64,000 nt of DNA, taken from the NCBI GenBank assembly GCA_030068075.1, contig CM057825.1, positions 77,763,123-77,827,122 on the forward strand, in the 5' to 3' direction. Position 1 is the first letter of the stretch. Every line of letters starts with the position of its first letter. The notes beneath the pieces were generated by a model that saw nothing but the letters and a program-made list of their open reading frames with translations, made no database searches and was not told where the DNA came from. The stretch comes from Paguma larvata (lineage: Eukaryota > Chordata > Mammalia > Carnivora > Viverridae). The position numbers and the translations under genes were made by a program. This document shows positions 20,527 to 31,870 of the stretch, one piece after another.

Positions 20527-20895
20527 TTAAAGATGAATACAATGTCATTGAGATTTCTCTCTATGCTTATTTTCAGTATTTTCAGTTCTATTATCTAAAG
20601 CAAGAATGATGAACACATGGCCCTGGATGGACCCAGGACAGGTCTCAGTTCTCATCACAAGATGTTTTCCTGCTGAGCCTGGATTGGGCCTCCATATTAT
20701 TCTCAATTAACTGTTCCAGGTAACTTCCACCAATATATTAGAGTTGCTGAGTGAATCAATCTGGCGATCAGTTCCTGTTCTAATGGGTATGTTTACTATC
20801 TATCCATTGGTTGGGTTATCCTAATTTTGCCACCTCTCCTGATTTCATGACCATGGTGTGGGGGACAAGAAGCACATGAAGATTTAGGGAACCCC
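20527..20895. other. No gene or repeat recognised
   Basis: Plain sequence between two repeats. Confidence 0.5.
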
Positions 20896-20947
20896 ACTCC
20901 CGGTATCAAAATTTGTATTTGTCAACATTCTCCAAAGAAACAGAACT

Positions 20948-21112
20948 AGGATGTGTGTGTATACACACATGCACACACATGCACATGTATACATAGGTAT
21001 ATGTATGTGTGTATGTGCATGCATATATATGTATCTGTATAATAAATGTATCCATATTATATATATCATATGCTTTCTTAAAGAATATCTATTATATATG
21101 TGTGTGTGTATT
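20948..21112. repeat. TG/CA/TA microsatellite block with inverted symmetry
   Basis: GTGTGTGTATACACACAT, CACACATGCACATGTATACA and GTATGTGTGTATGTGCATGC, then AT repeats. Several parts are self-complementary and could form hairpins. Confidence 0.85.
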
Positions 21113-21275
21113 TAAAAAAACAGATTTATTTAAAGGAATTGGCTCATATGATTCTAGGGGCTTACAAGTCTGAAATCTATGGGCTGGCTGGCAACTGCAG
21201 ACCCAGAGGAGAGTTGACAAGTCCACTCTGGAGACAGAATTCCTCTTCCTCAGGTTCCCTCAGTCTTTTCTCTTA

Positions 21276-21475
21276 AAAATTTTTTAATGTTTATTTATTT
21301 TTGAGAGAGAGAGAGAGAGGCAGACAGACAGACAGCATGAGCAGGGTAAGGGCAGAGAGAGAGGGAAACAAAATCTGAAGCAGGCTCCAGCCTCTGAGCT
21401 GTCAGCACAGTGGCCGATGCAGGGCTGATCATGACCTGAGCCAAAGTCGGACATTTAACCGACTGAGTCACTCCT
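21276..21475 (-). mobile_element. Feline tRNA-derived SINE with perfect 18-bp target duplication
   Basis: The minus strand ends in GAGCCTGCTTCAGATTTTG, CTCTCTCT and a T-rich (plus) tail. The tRNA-like head is worn (GACTCAGTCGGTTAAATG). CCTCAGTCTTTTCTCTTA occurs at 21258-21275 and 21476-21493 without mismatch. It sits inside the older 20896-21665 repeat. Confidence 0.95.
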
Positions 21476-21665
21476 CCTCAGTCTTTTCTCTTATTGCTTG
21501 CAATTGATTGGATGATGTCAACCCTCATTTTATGGGGTGATCTGATTTATTCAAAGTCTACTGACTTCAATGTTAATTACATCTAAAAATACCTTTTACG
21601 GCAACATCTAGACTGATATTTGACCAAATATCTGGGTATCATAGCCTAGATAAGTTGACCCATAA

Positions 21666-21774
21666 AATTAACCATCATAAGCTCTAATGACTGAAAAGAA
21701 TTAGACGCATGTGATGAAAAGAATTCTTCCCTCTCTTCCTTCCTTCCCTTCTTCCTTCTATGTATCTGTACACT
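21666..21774. repeat. (CTTC)n-rich short tract
   Basis: TTCCTTCCTTCCC and CTTCTTCCTTC at about 21735-21758. Confidence 0.75.
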
Positions 21775-21860
21775 ATTGTACATGGTATCCTATGTACCAG
21801 ATACTATTCTAGGAATTGAGGATACAATGGAAGATTCCACAACTCCAGGGAGGAGCTTTT
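21775..21860 (-). repeat. L2 3'-end fragment
   Basis: TGTACCAGATACTATTCTAGG and ATTGAGGATACAATGG match the complement of the L2 end. Confidence 0.6.
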
Positions 21861-22229
21861 ATAGAGACTGAAACTTGAATGATGCGCTCTGAAAATCTTT
21901 CTGAGCCAAGCTTTGGGCAACAAACGCAAAGCATAAATTTCAGGAAAAGTGAATATTATGCTTTTTTTTCCTTGGTTATAAATGATCTCGGCAAATAACT
22001 TCTGCAGAGCAATTCCTTCTTCACTAGTAGCAGTGTATTAGTTTCGTGAAACAAACCTGAATATCTTCTGGTTTGAGGAGTTTCCAGAAAACTCTCCCTT
22101 ATTAAAGATACTTCTCTTCCATTTGATTTTCTTTCTCTTAGAATGAAATACATGTTTATTTCCTCAACATGCCACCTCACAAAGTGTTTTATATTCAATT
22201 CTTGCTGATGTAAACAGGCATAATAAATA
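21861..22229. other. No gene or repeat recognised
   Basis: A minus frame of 80 codons (22198-21956) shows no motif. Confidence 0.5.
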
Positions 22230-22830
22230 TGTTAATTTTTTTTATCGTGGTAGAACATACGTAACATAAAATGTACCATCTTAACCACGTTTAAGTTCAG
22301 TGATGTTAGGTATGTTCACATTGTTGTAAAACCATTACCACCTTTTTGTCTCTGGACCAAAACTTGCAAAACTGAAACACCATACCCATTAAACAATAAT
22401 TCTCTATCTTCCCTTCCCCCTAGTCTCTGGTAACAACCTTCCTACTTTCTATATCTGTGAATTGGACTACTTTAGCTACCTCATATAAGTGGAATCATAT
22501 GATATTTGTCCTTTTGTGACCGCCTTATTTCAATTAGCCTAATGTCCTCAGGGTTCATCCATGTCGTTGCATGTGTCAGAATTTCCTTCCATTTTAAGGC
22601 TGAATAATATTCCATTGCATGTAAATAGAGAATATATACCCACCATATTTTGTTTATCCATCGATCTGTTGATGGACATCGGGTTGCTTTCACTATTTGG
22701 CTATTGTGAATAATGCTGCTATGAACATGGGCATACAAATATCTCTTTGAGTACTTGCTTTCAGTCCTTTGGAGGATATGTAGAAATGGAATTGCTAGAT
22801 CAATGGTAATTCTATTTTTAACTTAGCACA
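22230..22830 (-). mobile_element. Old L1 3' end with ORF2 C-terminal remnant
   Basis: Plus strand GTAACATAAAATGTACCATC and CTTAACCACGTTTAAG are the complement of an L1M 3' UTR. CATATAAGTGGAATCATATG, GCTGAATAATATTCCATTGC and GGCTATTGTGAATAATGCTG are the complement of the ORF2 end. An 85-codon minus frame (22738-22481) retains MEYYSALKWKE from the ORF2 C-terminus. Too diverged to be functional. Confidence 0.88.
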
Positions 22831-24365
22831 TTTTAAAAGGTTCCGATTCATATTGTCTTCTCAGTTTCTCATTCCCAGAACTTTATCCATCATTTGTGAC
22901 TCTAAGAGGGTATGGAAACATCCCTGGTGGATTATAGGGAGAAAAAGAATAGAAGCTAGGGAGGCATACAGTGAAGCAAGTATGCTTTCTGTAGCCATGA
23001 TGCTAGGGTGAAGAGTGTATTGGATGGGTTGAAGGGAAAATTGAAATCAGAAGAGAGTTTGCTTCATTTCCTATTTGGGATTCACCTTGAAGAGTGGTCC
23101 TGACACCACTATGGACAGCCATATCAAAGTAAAATTGGCAGATGCAGAAAATAACTATTGGCACTGATGGGTGAATTTGAGCAAAGGGATAGTGCAAATT
23201 ACAATATGGGCTTCAAAATGCCTTTTCTTTGAGGAACAGCCTTCTGGAGTCACCACCAGTCTGCAGAGTGGATCAGAATGACACTATGAACTAAGGGTGG
23301 ATCATGATGGCAGAAACCCACATCTAGGGAGACGTCTCATTCACCAGCTACAAATGCCGACATGGCAAGCAAACACATGTCACAACAGGCAGATGAAGAA
23401 TATAACCACTGAAGGTGGCAGAGAGAAGGAATAGGGAGCAAAACTGTGGGCAACCCAACATTTATCCGAAAAAGATAGTTGTAAATTGAGTTATTGTTAG
23501 TAAAACAAATTGGATTTCTCTGTTGCCCCAGTGTTAATGCTTGAGGAAGATCAGAGCAGTTGTAAGAATATAGATTATTATATAGACTGTGAAACTGACC
23601 TACAGCATGCAGATTTTCTCATTTAAAGATTAACTGTAAAACTGGTGAACTGAAGGAAAAATATGAACACATCACATTAAAATACAGCCATTTTAGAAGA
23701 ACCTTATAGTTAATTCAATATTGTATGTTATTTGGGTGAGAAGACTTGGTCTAAAGTTTTTCCCCCGTTTTATGTGCAGAGTGGTTTTTGGTAACTGCTC
23801 TGTGAAAATCTCATTACTCTTTATATTTAGAAGAAATAAGGCTCAGTGGAAAGTAGCAGGGTTAGACACAGAAATTACTGGGTTTTTCCCATTGCCACAG
23901 ACTGTCATTGAGGAAAATAGCTTCATAAACTGAAGAACGGAATTAGTCAGCTCCGTGAATCATGATAGGTTTAGTTACACTAACTTGTTAGGAGAATTTT
24001 AAGAATTATGAAGAATGCCAAGGCTTCAAAATGGAGAAGAACTCGAGGAGAAGGTGAGAAAAAGACCCTACGTTTTGTGACACATGAACCATCACAGACT
24101 TCATCTTCTCTCCCTTTATTATAATGAACACAGTCAGCAGCACGTTAGGACCAGATAGTGTTTCAGGATGTCAAGGAAACAAAGAACTGATAGAAACAAT
24201 ACTAATATTCTTCCATTTTAATCAGTGTTTCTCAGGAAAAGGAAAGATTTGTTTAACAACGTATCTTTGGTGCATCTGAGCTGTAATGTGGAACACTACA
24301 CAGAGTAGAGATTCTGTAATGCTTCAAGTCCTGTTTCAGTTATTATGAATAGGAGGAATTTCTTG
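22831..24365. other. No gene or repeat recognised
   Basis: About 1.5 kb of unique-looking sequence. The longest frame is 70 codons (23721-23933, plus) without a motif. Confidence 0.5.
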
Positions 24366-24473
24366 AAAAGAAAGAAAGAGAGAGAGAGAGAGAAAGGAGA
24401 GGGGAGGAGAGGGACGGTGAGGGGAGGGGAGGGGAGGAAGGGGAGGGGTGGAGAGGAGAGGAGAGGAGAGGAA
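24366..24473 (+). repeat. Homopurine GA/GGGGA tract, G-quadruplex capable
   Basis: GAAAGAAAG and (GA)n pass into repeated GGGGA and GAGGA units. At 24421-24448 several G4 runs lie close together, satisfying the G-quadruplex pattern. Only one or two pyrimidines interrupt the tract, so triplex (H-DNA) formation is also possible. Confidence 0.9.
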
Positions 24474-24599
24474 GCCACCCTCTGCCATTTTCTTCCTGTT
24501 ATGTATTCAGCTCTGAATCAGTCTTGCTGGATGTATAGAGGTCTCAGCAAGGCCCATCCTCATGTTTGAATCTCTAGCATGGGATAGAATATTAACTTA
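24474..24599. other. Short unassigned sequence
   Basis: Nothing recognised between the purine tract and the L2 fragment. Confidence 0.4.
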
Positions 24600-24665
24600 C
24601 TCAGCAAATATTTCTTGGGCATTTACTACGTTTTAGGTACTCCTAAAAATACTAGAGTATGTTGA
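24600..24665 (-). repeat. L2 3'-end fragment
   Basis: CTCAGCAAATATTTCTTGGG and CATTTACTACGTTTTAGGTA match the complement of the L2 end. Confidence 0.6.
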
Positions 24666-25329
24666 TGTACTGAAAGACAATTTCATTCTCTTTTACTTCT
24701 GATATTTTACCAACAAACCAGTCTCTTCTGTATCACTTATGAATGATTAAAAGGACACAAAATGACTAAGAATCAAAATAAGAACAGATCTGGCCCAAGG
24801 CTCACACTTATAGGAGAGACCATTGTACAAGATGATCCCTCCTGAGTGAGACTTAGTCTTCAGCAAGACGGCTTGTTTTGCTATTAACCCAGAGTAAGAA
24901 AATCTTTGATATTTTTCCTTGAGTTTTGTATTTATAGTTAAATCATCGTCCTTGGAGTTTTGTAGTCATAATTAAAATGTTAGGGTGGTGTGTGTGCATA
25001 CGTGTGCCAGCAGTAGGGGAGGGGAAGTAGGAGTGTGTTTAGAACAGGCTAAGAGCTGTGATCTTAATTTAGCAATGGAGAGGATTACAGGATGAGATGG
25101 ACTAACTAGGAGGAAGAAGGTGTGTCTTGAAAATGTGGTTCAAATTCATTGTACTTCTTGTGTACAGGCAGTCTGTATTTGCTTCTTACATATTACTTTC
25201 AGGAAAAAAATATAAACCCATTTGGCAATGTAGTGCTTTCCCAGTTGGCTTCAAATGTACCCAAAAGGCATTCTGGCCATCATATCATTTGTATATGGTC
25301 AAAATGATAATAAGTTTTCACTACTATAC
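24666..25329. other. No gene or repeat recognised
   Basis: Plain sequence with a 96-codon plus frame (25127-25417) running into an old L1. No motif. Confidence 0.5.
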
Positions 25330-25705
25330 TCTTTTACTGTACTTTAACTACTATAAATATTGTACCAGGCATCCTTACATGCAGGCGTTTGCGAACATGT
25401 CTGATGATCTTTCTTAGAATAGGATTTTAAAGGTAGGATTCCTTGGTGAAAGTTATACATACTAAATGGCATTAATTTGAGAAATATCATCTTTTATTGT
25501 TAAACCAAATTATGCTTCCACTTATGATATGTAAGAAACCCTATTTCTCACAACCCCCACTGACCTCTGAGGTCATTTTTTTTAGAACTTTAACGGTTTT
25601 CATTTGCATTTCTTTAATCACTAAAGAAGTTAATATTTATTCATGTTTATTGGCTGCTAGTATTTTTACTTTTATGAATTGTTTTTTTAAAAAAATTGCC
25701 TATTT
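25330..25705 (-). mobile_element. Old L1 fragment
   Basis: Plus strand CGGTTTTCATTTGCATTTCT, TTAATCACTAAAGAAGTTAA and TATTCATGTTTATTGGCTGC match the complement of an L1 segment commonly found as 'gatttgcatttccctaatgactaatgatgttgagc'. Confidence 0.7.
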
Positions 25706-25759
25706 TCCCTTTAGGGAAAATCATCAAATAATAGCACACTGAATGCATTCTGAAAACTC

Positions 25760-25910
25760 TGGCCAATGCTTTTTAACCTCATAATGGCCCTCTGGAATGG
25801 TTAAGATAAATTTTATTGCTTTTATTGGAGACAGAGAGTAGCTGAGCCTGCTCTCTTCAAATAACAAGCTAATGGTGGAAGCAATCATAGAATCCTGGTC
25901 TTATCTACTC
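25760..25910 (-). repeat. MIR SINE fragment
   Basis: AACCTCATAATGGCCCTCTGG, GGAGACAGAGAGTAGC and TAGAATCCTGGTCTTATCTAC follow the MIR complement. Confidence 0.6.
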
Positions 25911-27499
25911 CCTTTGCTTCCCCCTTTGCCCTGCGTCCTCTCAACCACCCTGGGTGACCAGAGCACCCATTAGCAGCAGCAGTAATTGAACATGAAGAGT
26001 ATCCCATAAAACAAGATAAGCTGATATGGGTGACTTCAAATGAAATGTGGCCTAGTTCCTAGAGATGCAGTTTACTGGACAGCTGTGAACCATCAGAAGG
26101 GACAAGAGACTTGAAAAGAGAAGGGAAGAAATCAGCTCCTCCAACTGCATCTGATAAATGAGGCATCTCCTTGGTCTGTGTTAACACCTGCACTTTGTAA
26201 TGTCATATGTGAGCTACTCAGGTATTCCAAAGACAAAGAAACAGACATGAAAGAGGTCTAGGTAATTCATAATATCCAATTATGTCAAAATGAGTAGAAA
26301 AAATTATGTAAATGCAGTGGGTTATTTAGAAAGATTTTGAAGACCTAATTTCTAAATAGTACAGAATACCTGAGGTGTCCAAAGTTGTATATGTCTTGAA
26401 GAATTTGACAGTTGCATGGCAGAAGACGCATGGTTCAAAACTGAACTATATCCAATCCTGTTGGATAAATATATTTATTGTTGAAACTAAAAGGAGAAAG
26501 AGAAACAGAGATCTACGTCTTTGTTTTCATTAAATAATTTGATAGTTCATACTAAGTACTTCTGAAAAGTTTCCTATTTCCTAACTGTTCTTTACAGATA
26601 TTTTTATATTAAAATATAATAAGTGGTCAGAGGAAGACTTTACCATTTTAAAATTAGTTTAAATTAATTCAAAAGCCAGATAATACTGTAGCATTTTTCA
26701 AAGAGCATTTTAAATATGGACTAGCAAAAAAATTAAGGAAATTTCCTTTGGGAAAGAGGGAATAATGCCAGAAAAAATTGTTAAATATAAAGTGGTCTCA
26801 GGAAAAGATTATTAACTCACAGTTGCCCTACAGACATATATAAATACTGAGGAAGTCTGAATTCCATTGGGATTTTCATCACTTAGTCCATAGTGTTAGC
26901 AAAGAAATCTGAAATCTCCCCATTAGCTTTCAGAGAGGGGCTCAAAGGAAATGTAAACCAGATGAGGTCTGTTTCCAGAGACCCAGAGCCCAAGCCTTCG
27001 GTGAGGTCCTCGGCACAAGAGGAAGGGAGAACACACAGCCACACTCAGAGCAGTCTGAACTTACCAAGTTTTGACACGGAGAGAAATGAGTGTTATTTAC
27101 TCTGGCGACCACTTGCCTGATAGGAGATATAAGGTCAACCAGCTGGTTTGGAAACTTAATTTACTATCTTCTAGATTCTCATTGTATTTATTTGAGAAGG
27201 AAGAGTAGCCAAAGGCTCTTATTTATTTTGCTGTGACCAAAGGTAAGGGAAGCTAAAGTGGATTTTTGAAGCATCTGTTACCCGCTAAATGCACATTACC
27301 CCATTAGATAATGGGGTTGTGTTCCAGCCCCAAGTCATTTTGCTGGCAAGTCAAATTAGAGTGAAACTTACTACAGGTGAAAGAGGGTGTTAGTTTCCAC
27401 TGAAATGCTTACAAAAAGAAGGAAAGAGAGAACACGTTAATGAAGGCAAGAGATAATATTTGTGGTGTTGTGCTTAAGAATGTGTCCTTCAAAAATGAC
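25911..27499. other. No gene or repeat recognised
   Basis: About 1.6 kb. A 75-codon plus frame (26893-27120) is hydrophilic, but its start has no support and it lacks recognisable motifs. I see no splice-framed exon. Confidence 0.45.
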
Positions 27500-27600
27500 T
27501 TTAAAAAGTCACTCGTTGAGCATTTACTGGGTCCTTACTCTGTGGCAGGCACCGCTTTCTGTGTGTTGGGGAAGAAAAGGTGAAAAATATTCACCAGTGA
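27500..27600 (-). repeat. L2 3'-end fragment
   Basis: GTTGAGCATTTACTGGGTCC, TTACTCTGTGGCAGGCACCG and GTTGGGGAAG match the L2 complement. Confidence 0.62.
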
Positions 27601-28564
27601 GAGCACCACCAATCTAGTTGTGGAGGCCTTAAAAATGAAAAACCACATTACCAATTTTAGCAGAGTGAGTTTTTAAGAATTTGACGTAGTGGGACATGAA
27701 AACGTGACTAACAGTTGCTTTGAAGGAGCAGGCATGGGGGATGGGAGATGAACTACTGGATTTCTCAGGGATGAGTTTTATCCCCTGGAAAGGTAGAGTC
27801 CTTTTATGTTCCAAAGATTTAAACTCTATGTCACTTGGCAATAATATCTTAGTTCCCATGGTAATAGAAAATTGATAAGCTGGACGGTGATCATAGTGGT
27901 GGGTGAAGAAGACGCTTCAGGGCTGAGTGTCTCACCCTGAATTGCAGAAATTGGGATTTCCTTACCACAACCATCCCAGAAGATATAAGAGAACACTATA
28001 GTAATGAAGTCAGAAAGCTCCTCGGTGCTATCCATCTGTAGTTTCAACAGACATATACCAGACATGCAGATTCAGAGTTCCATTCCAATGTGATAAATAT
28101 TATTTTTAAAGATATTTTACAGAATATTATTTACTCAGATTTTAATGTGGCTATATATAAATTAATTATCATGATTAATTAAATCATGAAGGGGGTTGAA
28201 TGCTATAGAATCTCCATACCGTTTTGTGGGTCTCTAATAACTTTGACTTCTGTGACATCGAGTAAAGGGATTTTTCTAATAGTTGGAAGATTGCCGTGAC
28301 TAATTTCTTAGAGACAGACTCCCTTGGTGTCGGTTAGGGGCTGTGTAGCAGAGATTTGCAGAGTATGTCACCTCCTATGCTAGATATCTGCCAAAGTGGT
28401 AGAAGTGAAATGGGGTCTCGTGCCTCCAGGAAGACTTCTGATGTCTTCTGGTTGTTTGTTCAGGGAAACCATCTCCCAGTTAAATGAGAAACATACATAC
28501 AGGGCAATGTGGGCAGTGTAAAATTGGCCTAGGTGTGAGGATTTCCATACTATCAGCCTAATTT
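27601..28564. other. No gene or repeat recognised
   Basis: Holds an AT-only palindromic patch AATTAATTATCATGATTAATT at 28159-28179. Otherwise plain. Confidence 0.5.
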
Positions 28565-28576
28565 AGCTTTGTTTTT

Positions 28577-28796
28577 TGTTTGTTTGTTTGTTTTTGGCAT
28601 TTATTTATTTTGAGAGAGAGAGAGAGACAGAGCACAAGCAGGGAGAGGGCAGAGAGAGAGGGAGACACAGAATCTGAAGCAGGCTCCAGGGTCCGAGCTG
28701 TCAGCACAGAGCCAACGGGGGGCCCGAACCCATGACGAGATCATGACTTGAGCTGAAGTTGGATGCTCAACCGACTGAGCCACCCAGGTGCCCCTC
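28577..28796 (-). mobile_element. Feline tRNA-derived SINE with (TTTG)n tail
   Basis: Minus strand: GGGGCACCTGGGTGGCTCAG head, GATCTCGTCATGGGTTCGGG, GACAGCTCGGACCCTGGAGC, GATTCTGTGTCTCCC, CT-rich sequence and a tail that is (CAAA)n. AGCTTTGTTTTT flanks it at 28565-28576 and 28797-28808. Confidence 0.96.
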
Positions 28797-28808
28797 AGCT
28801 TTGTTTTT

Positions 28809-29120
28809 AACATAACCACAGCCTATTCATCTGATTCTGTCTCATTGAAGCACATTAACCAAGGGAGAAACTGAGGTTTATTGGCCACATTGTCACTTAA
28901 AACATCAGTGCCTAAGCTGCTGAGGGCATAAAATAATGAGATCTGTGTTAATGTCTTATTTGGCGGCAGATCTACTAGCATGCGAATGTTACAATTCAAC
29001 TCCATCCCAGGGAATCAAATGGACTACAGACACTGAGAATATCTCCATCTCTACTTGAATTTAGATTAAGTGTAAAATCTCCGGGAATTATATACAAGAC
29101 TTAAAGTCTATAAAAGTATA
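28809..29120. other. No gene or repeat recognised
   Basis: Plain sequence before a (TG)n tract. Confidence 0.45.

Positions 29121-29168
<48 letters not shown>
29121..29168 (+). repeat. (TG)n microsatellite, more than 20 units
   Basis: Begins GTGTGAGTG and then runs uninterrupted. Further imperfect TG units follow to about 29190. Confidence 0.96.
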
Positions 29169-29172
<4 letters not shown>

Positions 29173-29189
29173 TGTGTGTGAGCTTGTGT

Positions 29190-29917
29190 CTGAGAAGAGT
29201 ACATGGCTTTGATAACATTGGGATGGTGGGCAAGAACTATTTTTGGCAGATTCAGTTCATTTAAAAAAGTAGTAAGATCTAAGGGCTATTTATTCTCCTG
29301 TCTACCAGAAAGTCTTTGATAGTGGATGATTTGTTCCCATTTTGTTCCATATTGAGCAACCCTCAACTCCTTTGCTGTGTTAACGTCTCTGCCTTATCAC
29401 TTTTATTTGCAGGGAAATTTCTGCTGCACAACTTGTAACACTGAGAAACATTTAATGAGTTATCAGCAAACACTACAGATAAAAAGAACTTTGATTGAAT
29501 TTCATAAGCTGCTTAATATTCCTGTGTTCTACAGATTGCAATGTATGTTTACACTTCTGTTAATAAAATTCTATCAAGCAGATGACAGGCACCAATTAAA
29601 AGCAATCACAAGGCATATTCTTTCTTTAATCCTTGAAGTAAACTCTTTAAACATTGGTTTGCAGAAGTGTTACCTGAAATGGAACATCTTTGATCCTCAG
29701 CAATTTCTATGGCCTATGGGATTTCAGCCATTCCAATGCAGGAGAGTCAAAGGAAACAGAAAATGACTCTTGGTGTTTGCTGAAAATATCAAGTATGGTT
29801 CAAGCTGCTGAAACTGTTGCTATCATTGGGAAGTTTGGGCTGTGGTAACGAATAGATCCCCACATATAAAATGGCTCAGATATAGTCAGATTTTTGTTCT
29901 TACTCACCTAAACTCTT
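29190..29917. other. No gene or repeat recognised; one 129-codon frame
   Basis: An open plus frame at 29377-29766 (129 codons, NFCCTTCNTEKH near the start) is preceded by a pyrimidine-rich stretch ending in TTTGCAG at 29411, which could mimic a splice acceptor. I recognise no family and the length is within chance for AT-balanced sequence. Treat as non-coding unless conservation says otherwise. Confidence 0.4.
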
Positions 29918-29930
29918 AGCAGGTATTTCT

Positions 29931-30151
29931 TTCTTTTTTTTTAAACATTTATTTATTTATTTATTTTTGAGAGAGACAGAGACAGAGCACGAGCAGGGGA
30001 GGGCAGAGAGAGAAGGAGAAAGAATCAGAAACAGGGTCCAGGCTCTGAGCTGTCAGCCCAGAGCCTGATGCGGGGCTTGAACCCACGAACTGTGAGATCA
30101 TGACCTGAGCTGAAGTTGGACGCTTAACTGACTGAGCCACCCAGGTGCCCC
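29931..30151 (-). mobile_element. Feline tRNA-derived SINE with 13-bp target duplication
   Basis: Minus strand: GGGGCACCTGGGTGGCTCAG head, CAGCTCAGGTCATGATCTC, GTTCGTGGGTTCAAGCCCCG, GGGCTGACAGCTCAGAGC and a (TAAA)n-rich tail. AGCAGGTATTTCT flanks it exactly at 29918-29930 and 30152-30164. Confidence 0.97.
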
Positions 30152-30269
30152 AGCAGGTATTTCTGAGTAGAGGTTGGCTGTCATCCAGGTAGTGTCATTA
30201 AGACCCAGTCACCTGCTGTCTATGACTTCACCAACATTGTCACCTTTAGCATCCAATTTGCAGATCTAC

Positions 30270-30420
30270 TTCTTAAAAGGGTTAGCCAGAAAGTGGCACA
30301 TCATTTCTGCTTACATTCCATTGGTTAAAATTCAGTCATAGGGGCACACCTGACTGATGGATAGCTGGGAACTATAACTATGCCAGGAGTCTGAACTATA
30401 AGAAAATAGAAATTTGATGA
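30270..30420 (+). repeat. Possible old interspersed repeat
   Basis: TTCTGCTTACATTCCATTGG, TTAAAATTCAGTCATAGGGG and CACACCTGACTG recall a dispersed mammalian repeat whose name I cannot give. Confidence 0.4.
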
Positions 30421-31416
30421 AGAGCTAATCTTTGCCCTAATACCCAAGTATGATTCCTGTTGGACAGTTTCTTTTGGAGAAGGACGTTTGGAAAGAGCTT
30501 GCCTGTGGTTCTGCCTTAAGACACTTACATCTGGGTAGAGTCAGGTTGGATGTCTCAAGAGAGGGAAGTAATAACTATTGCTGCAGGTTTCCTGGGAATG
30601 TATCTTAATTCAGATCCTCTCCTTCCAGCCCAGCCCTTTCCCTGGCTCTATCTTGTCATGAGGACTATGACCCAAGCTGCACCTGTGTTCGTGACAATTC
30701 ACATGTCTCTGAGTGAGTATATTTTGTTTGATAACATACCTTAATTTTATATAATTATGAATATATAGCATATATGCATATATGTGTTTATGTGGTACAT
30801 GTTTATATATATGAATATATACACATTATAATATGTATTTTGTATAATCCAATAAGGCATAGAATAAAGTATGGTCATAAGTGACCTTTATGGCTTTTTT
30901 CAATCAAACATTTGGTAGATTATCCTGTTTTCAAAGTTTGGGAAGATGTTTAAATCCCTCTGGAAATTCATCCCAATGTTCAACAACATATGAATTTTGA
31001 GAACGTTTGTTTCCAGTAGCTGTGTCCTCTGCTTCAGTTATAGTTGCGCCCATCTTTCTCTGAGTCTAGGAGAGAAGCGCGTCAATTTATATTAATTGAT
31101 TGGCCTGGGAAAGAGCCCCAGCCAAGAAATTTCTATGTGGGCCTCTAGTTGGGTAATAGTGGTGAGAATGGAGGGGAGTGGGTTCTTGCCCTGCTCCCCA
31201 AAATAGTGTCTGAGCTCTAGGCAGCAGGACAGAAAAGCTGGAGACACTGTTCAAAAGGCACTCTGGAGCTATAGAGCCATAGATGACAACAGTGAGGAAG
31301 AAGAACTATCTCCCATTCTTGGCTCCCTGTCATGGTGAGGGTCTGGGGACCCTGATAGAGAACATCTCTGGCCCAGACATTTATTTTAAAATGTAATTGG
31401 GATTTTGTTTTTATTC
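30421..31416. other. No gene recognised; AT-rich low-complexity patch
   Basis: At 30745-30845 TATA, CATATATGCATATATG and related AT units dominate. A 64-codon plus frame (30550-30744) has no motif. Confidence 0.5.
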
Positions 31417-31870
31417 AGGTATGGTGAGGCCACCAGATTAGGAGATGATTGCCTTTGAAAAGATAGCTTGTTACTCATAGTTCCTAAGAGGAGGAGGAAT
31501 ACCATGCCACTCAGGACTACATGGGGAGCTCCAGGGTTAGTTAGGGGCAGAACGGAGCAAGGGAAAACCATATGGACAAAGTTTTTATTGTGATTTTCAC
31601 AGGAGGGGATGGGAGAGACAAGGTAAACCCGTAAGCCTTTAGGATTGCACAGTTGGAGCAATTCTTCTGGTCTCTGGGCTATAAGGGTAGCCTCTAGTGT
31701 CAGTACCTGGTTCCGGGGTGATTTGGGGCAGGGGGCATGGTGTCCCAGACCACAGGGAGTAATCTGATGAAAGGAGGTGGATGTGGGCATGGATTCTGGA
31801 TTGGTTGATTTGCCTTCAGGCAGGTTCTTTTCTCTTTCTAGAAAATGGCAATGTAGGAGAGGGGCAGTCT
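31417..31870 (-). mobile_element. LTR-like interspersed repeat, copy A1
   Basis: Homologous to 58638-59050 along its length. Shared blocks include TCAGGTATGGT at the start, CAGGACTnnATGGG, CCAGGGTTnGTnAGG, AAAGnnTTTATTGTG, a GTACCTGG/GTACACCTGG block, GTGTCCCAG/CGTCCCAG and GTTGATTT near the end. On the minus strand CACAATAAA sits mid-element like a polyadenylation signal, so a worn ERV1-type LTR in minus orientation is most likely. A 166-codon minus frame (31886-31386) spans it and appears fortuitous. Confidence 0.6.

Larger units (their letters stand above)
20896..21665 (-). mobile_element. Old interspersed repeat, minus orientation, split by a SINE
   Basis: On the minus strand it starts TGATGGTTAATTTTATGGGT, then CTAGGCTATGATACCCAGAT, AGTAGACTTTGAATAAATC and, beyond the SINE, GGAATTCTGTCTCC, and ends at TCTGTTTCTTTGGAGAATGT after a (CA)/(TA) microsatellite. 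Its first ~110 bp align with the 8233 element. Same or sister family in opposite orientation. Confidence 0.65.

Noticed and set aside
20295..20609. Recurrent peptide AQSVERPTSAQVMI in several frames across the window
   Set aside because: It is the translation of the feline SINE head and recurs wherever a SINE lies; not a protein family.
22481..22738. 85-codon minus frame with MEYYSALKW
   Set aside because: A fossil L1 ORF2 C-terminus, not a separate gene.
29377..29766. 129-codon plus frame preceded by TTTGCAG
   Set aside because: No recognisable family, no convincing donor or neighbouring exon, and such lengths are expected by chance in 64 kb.
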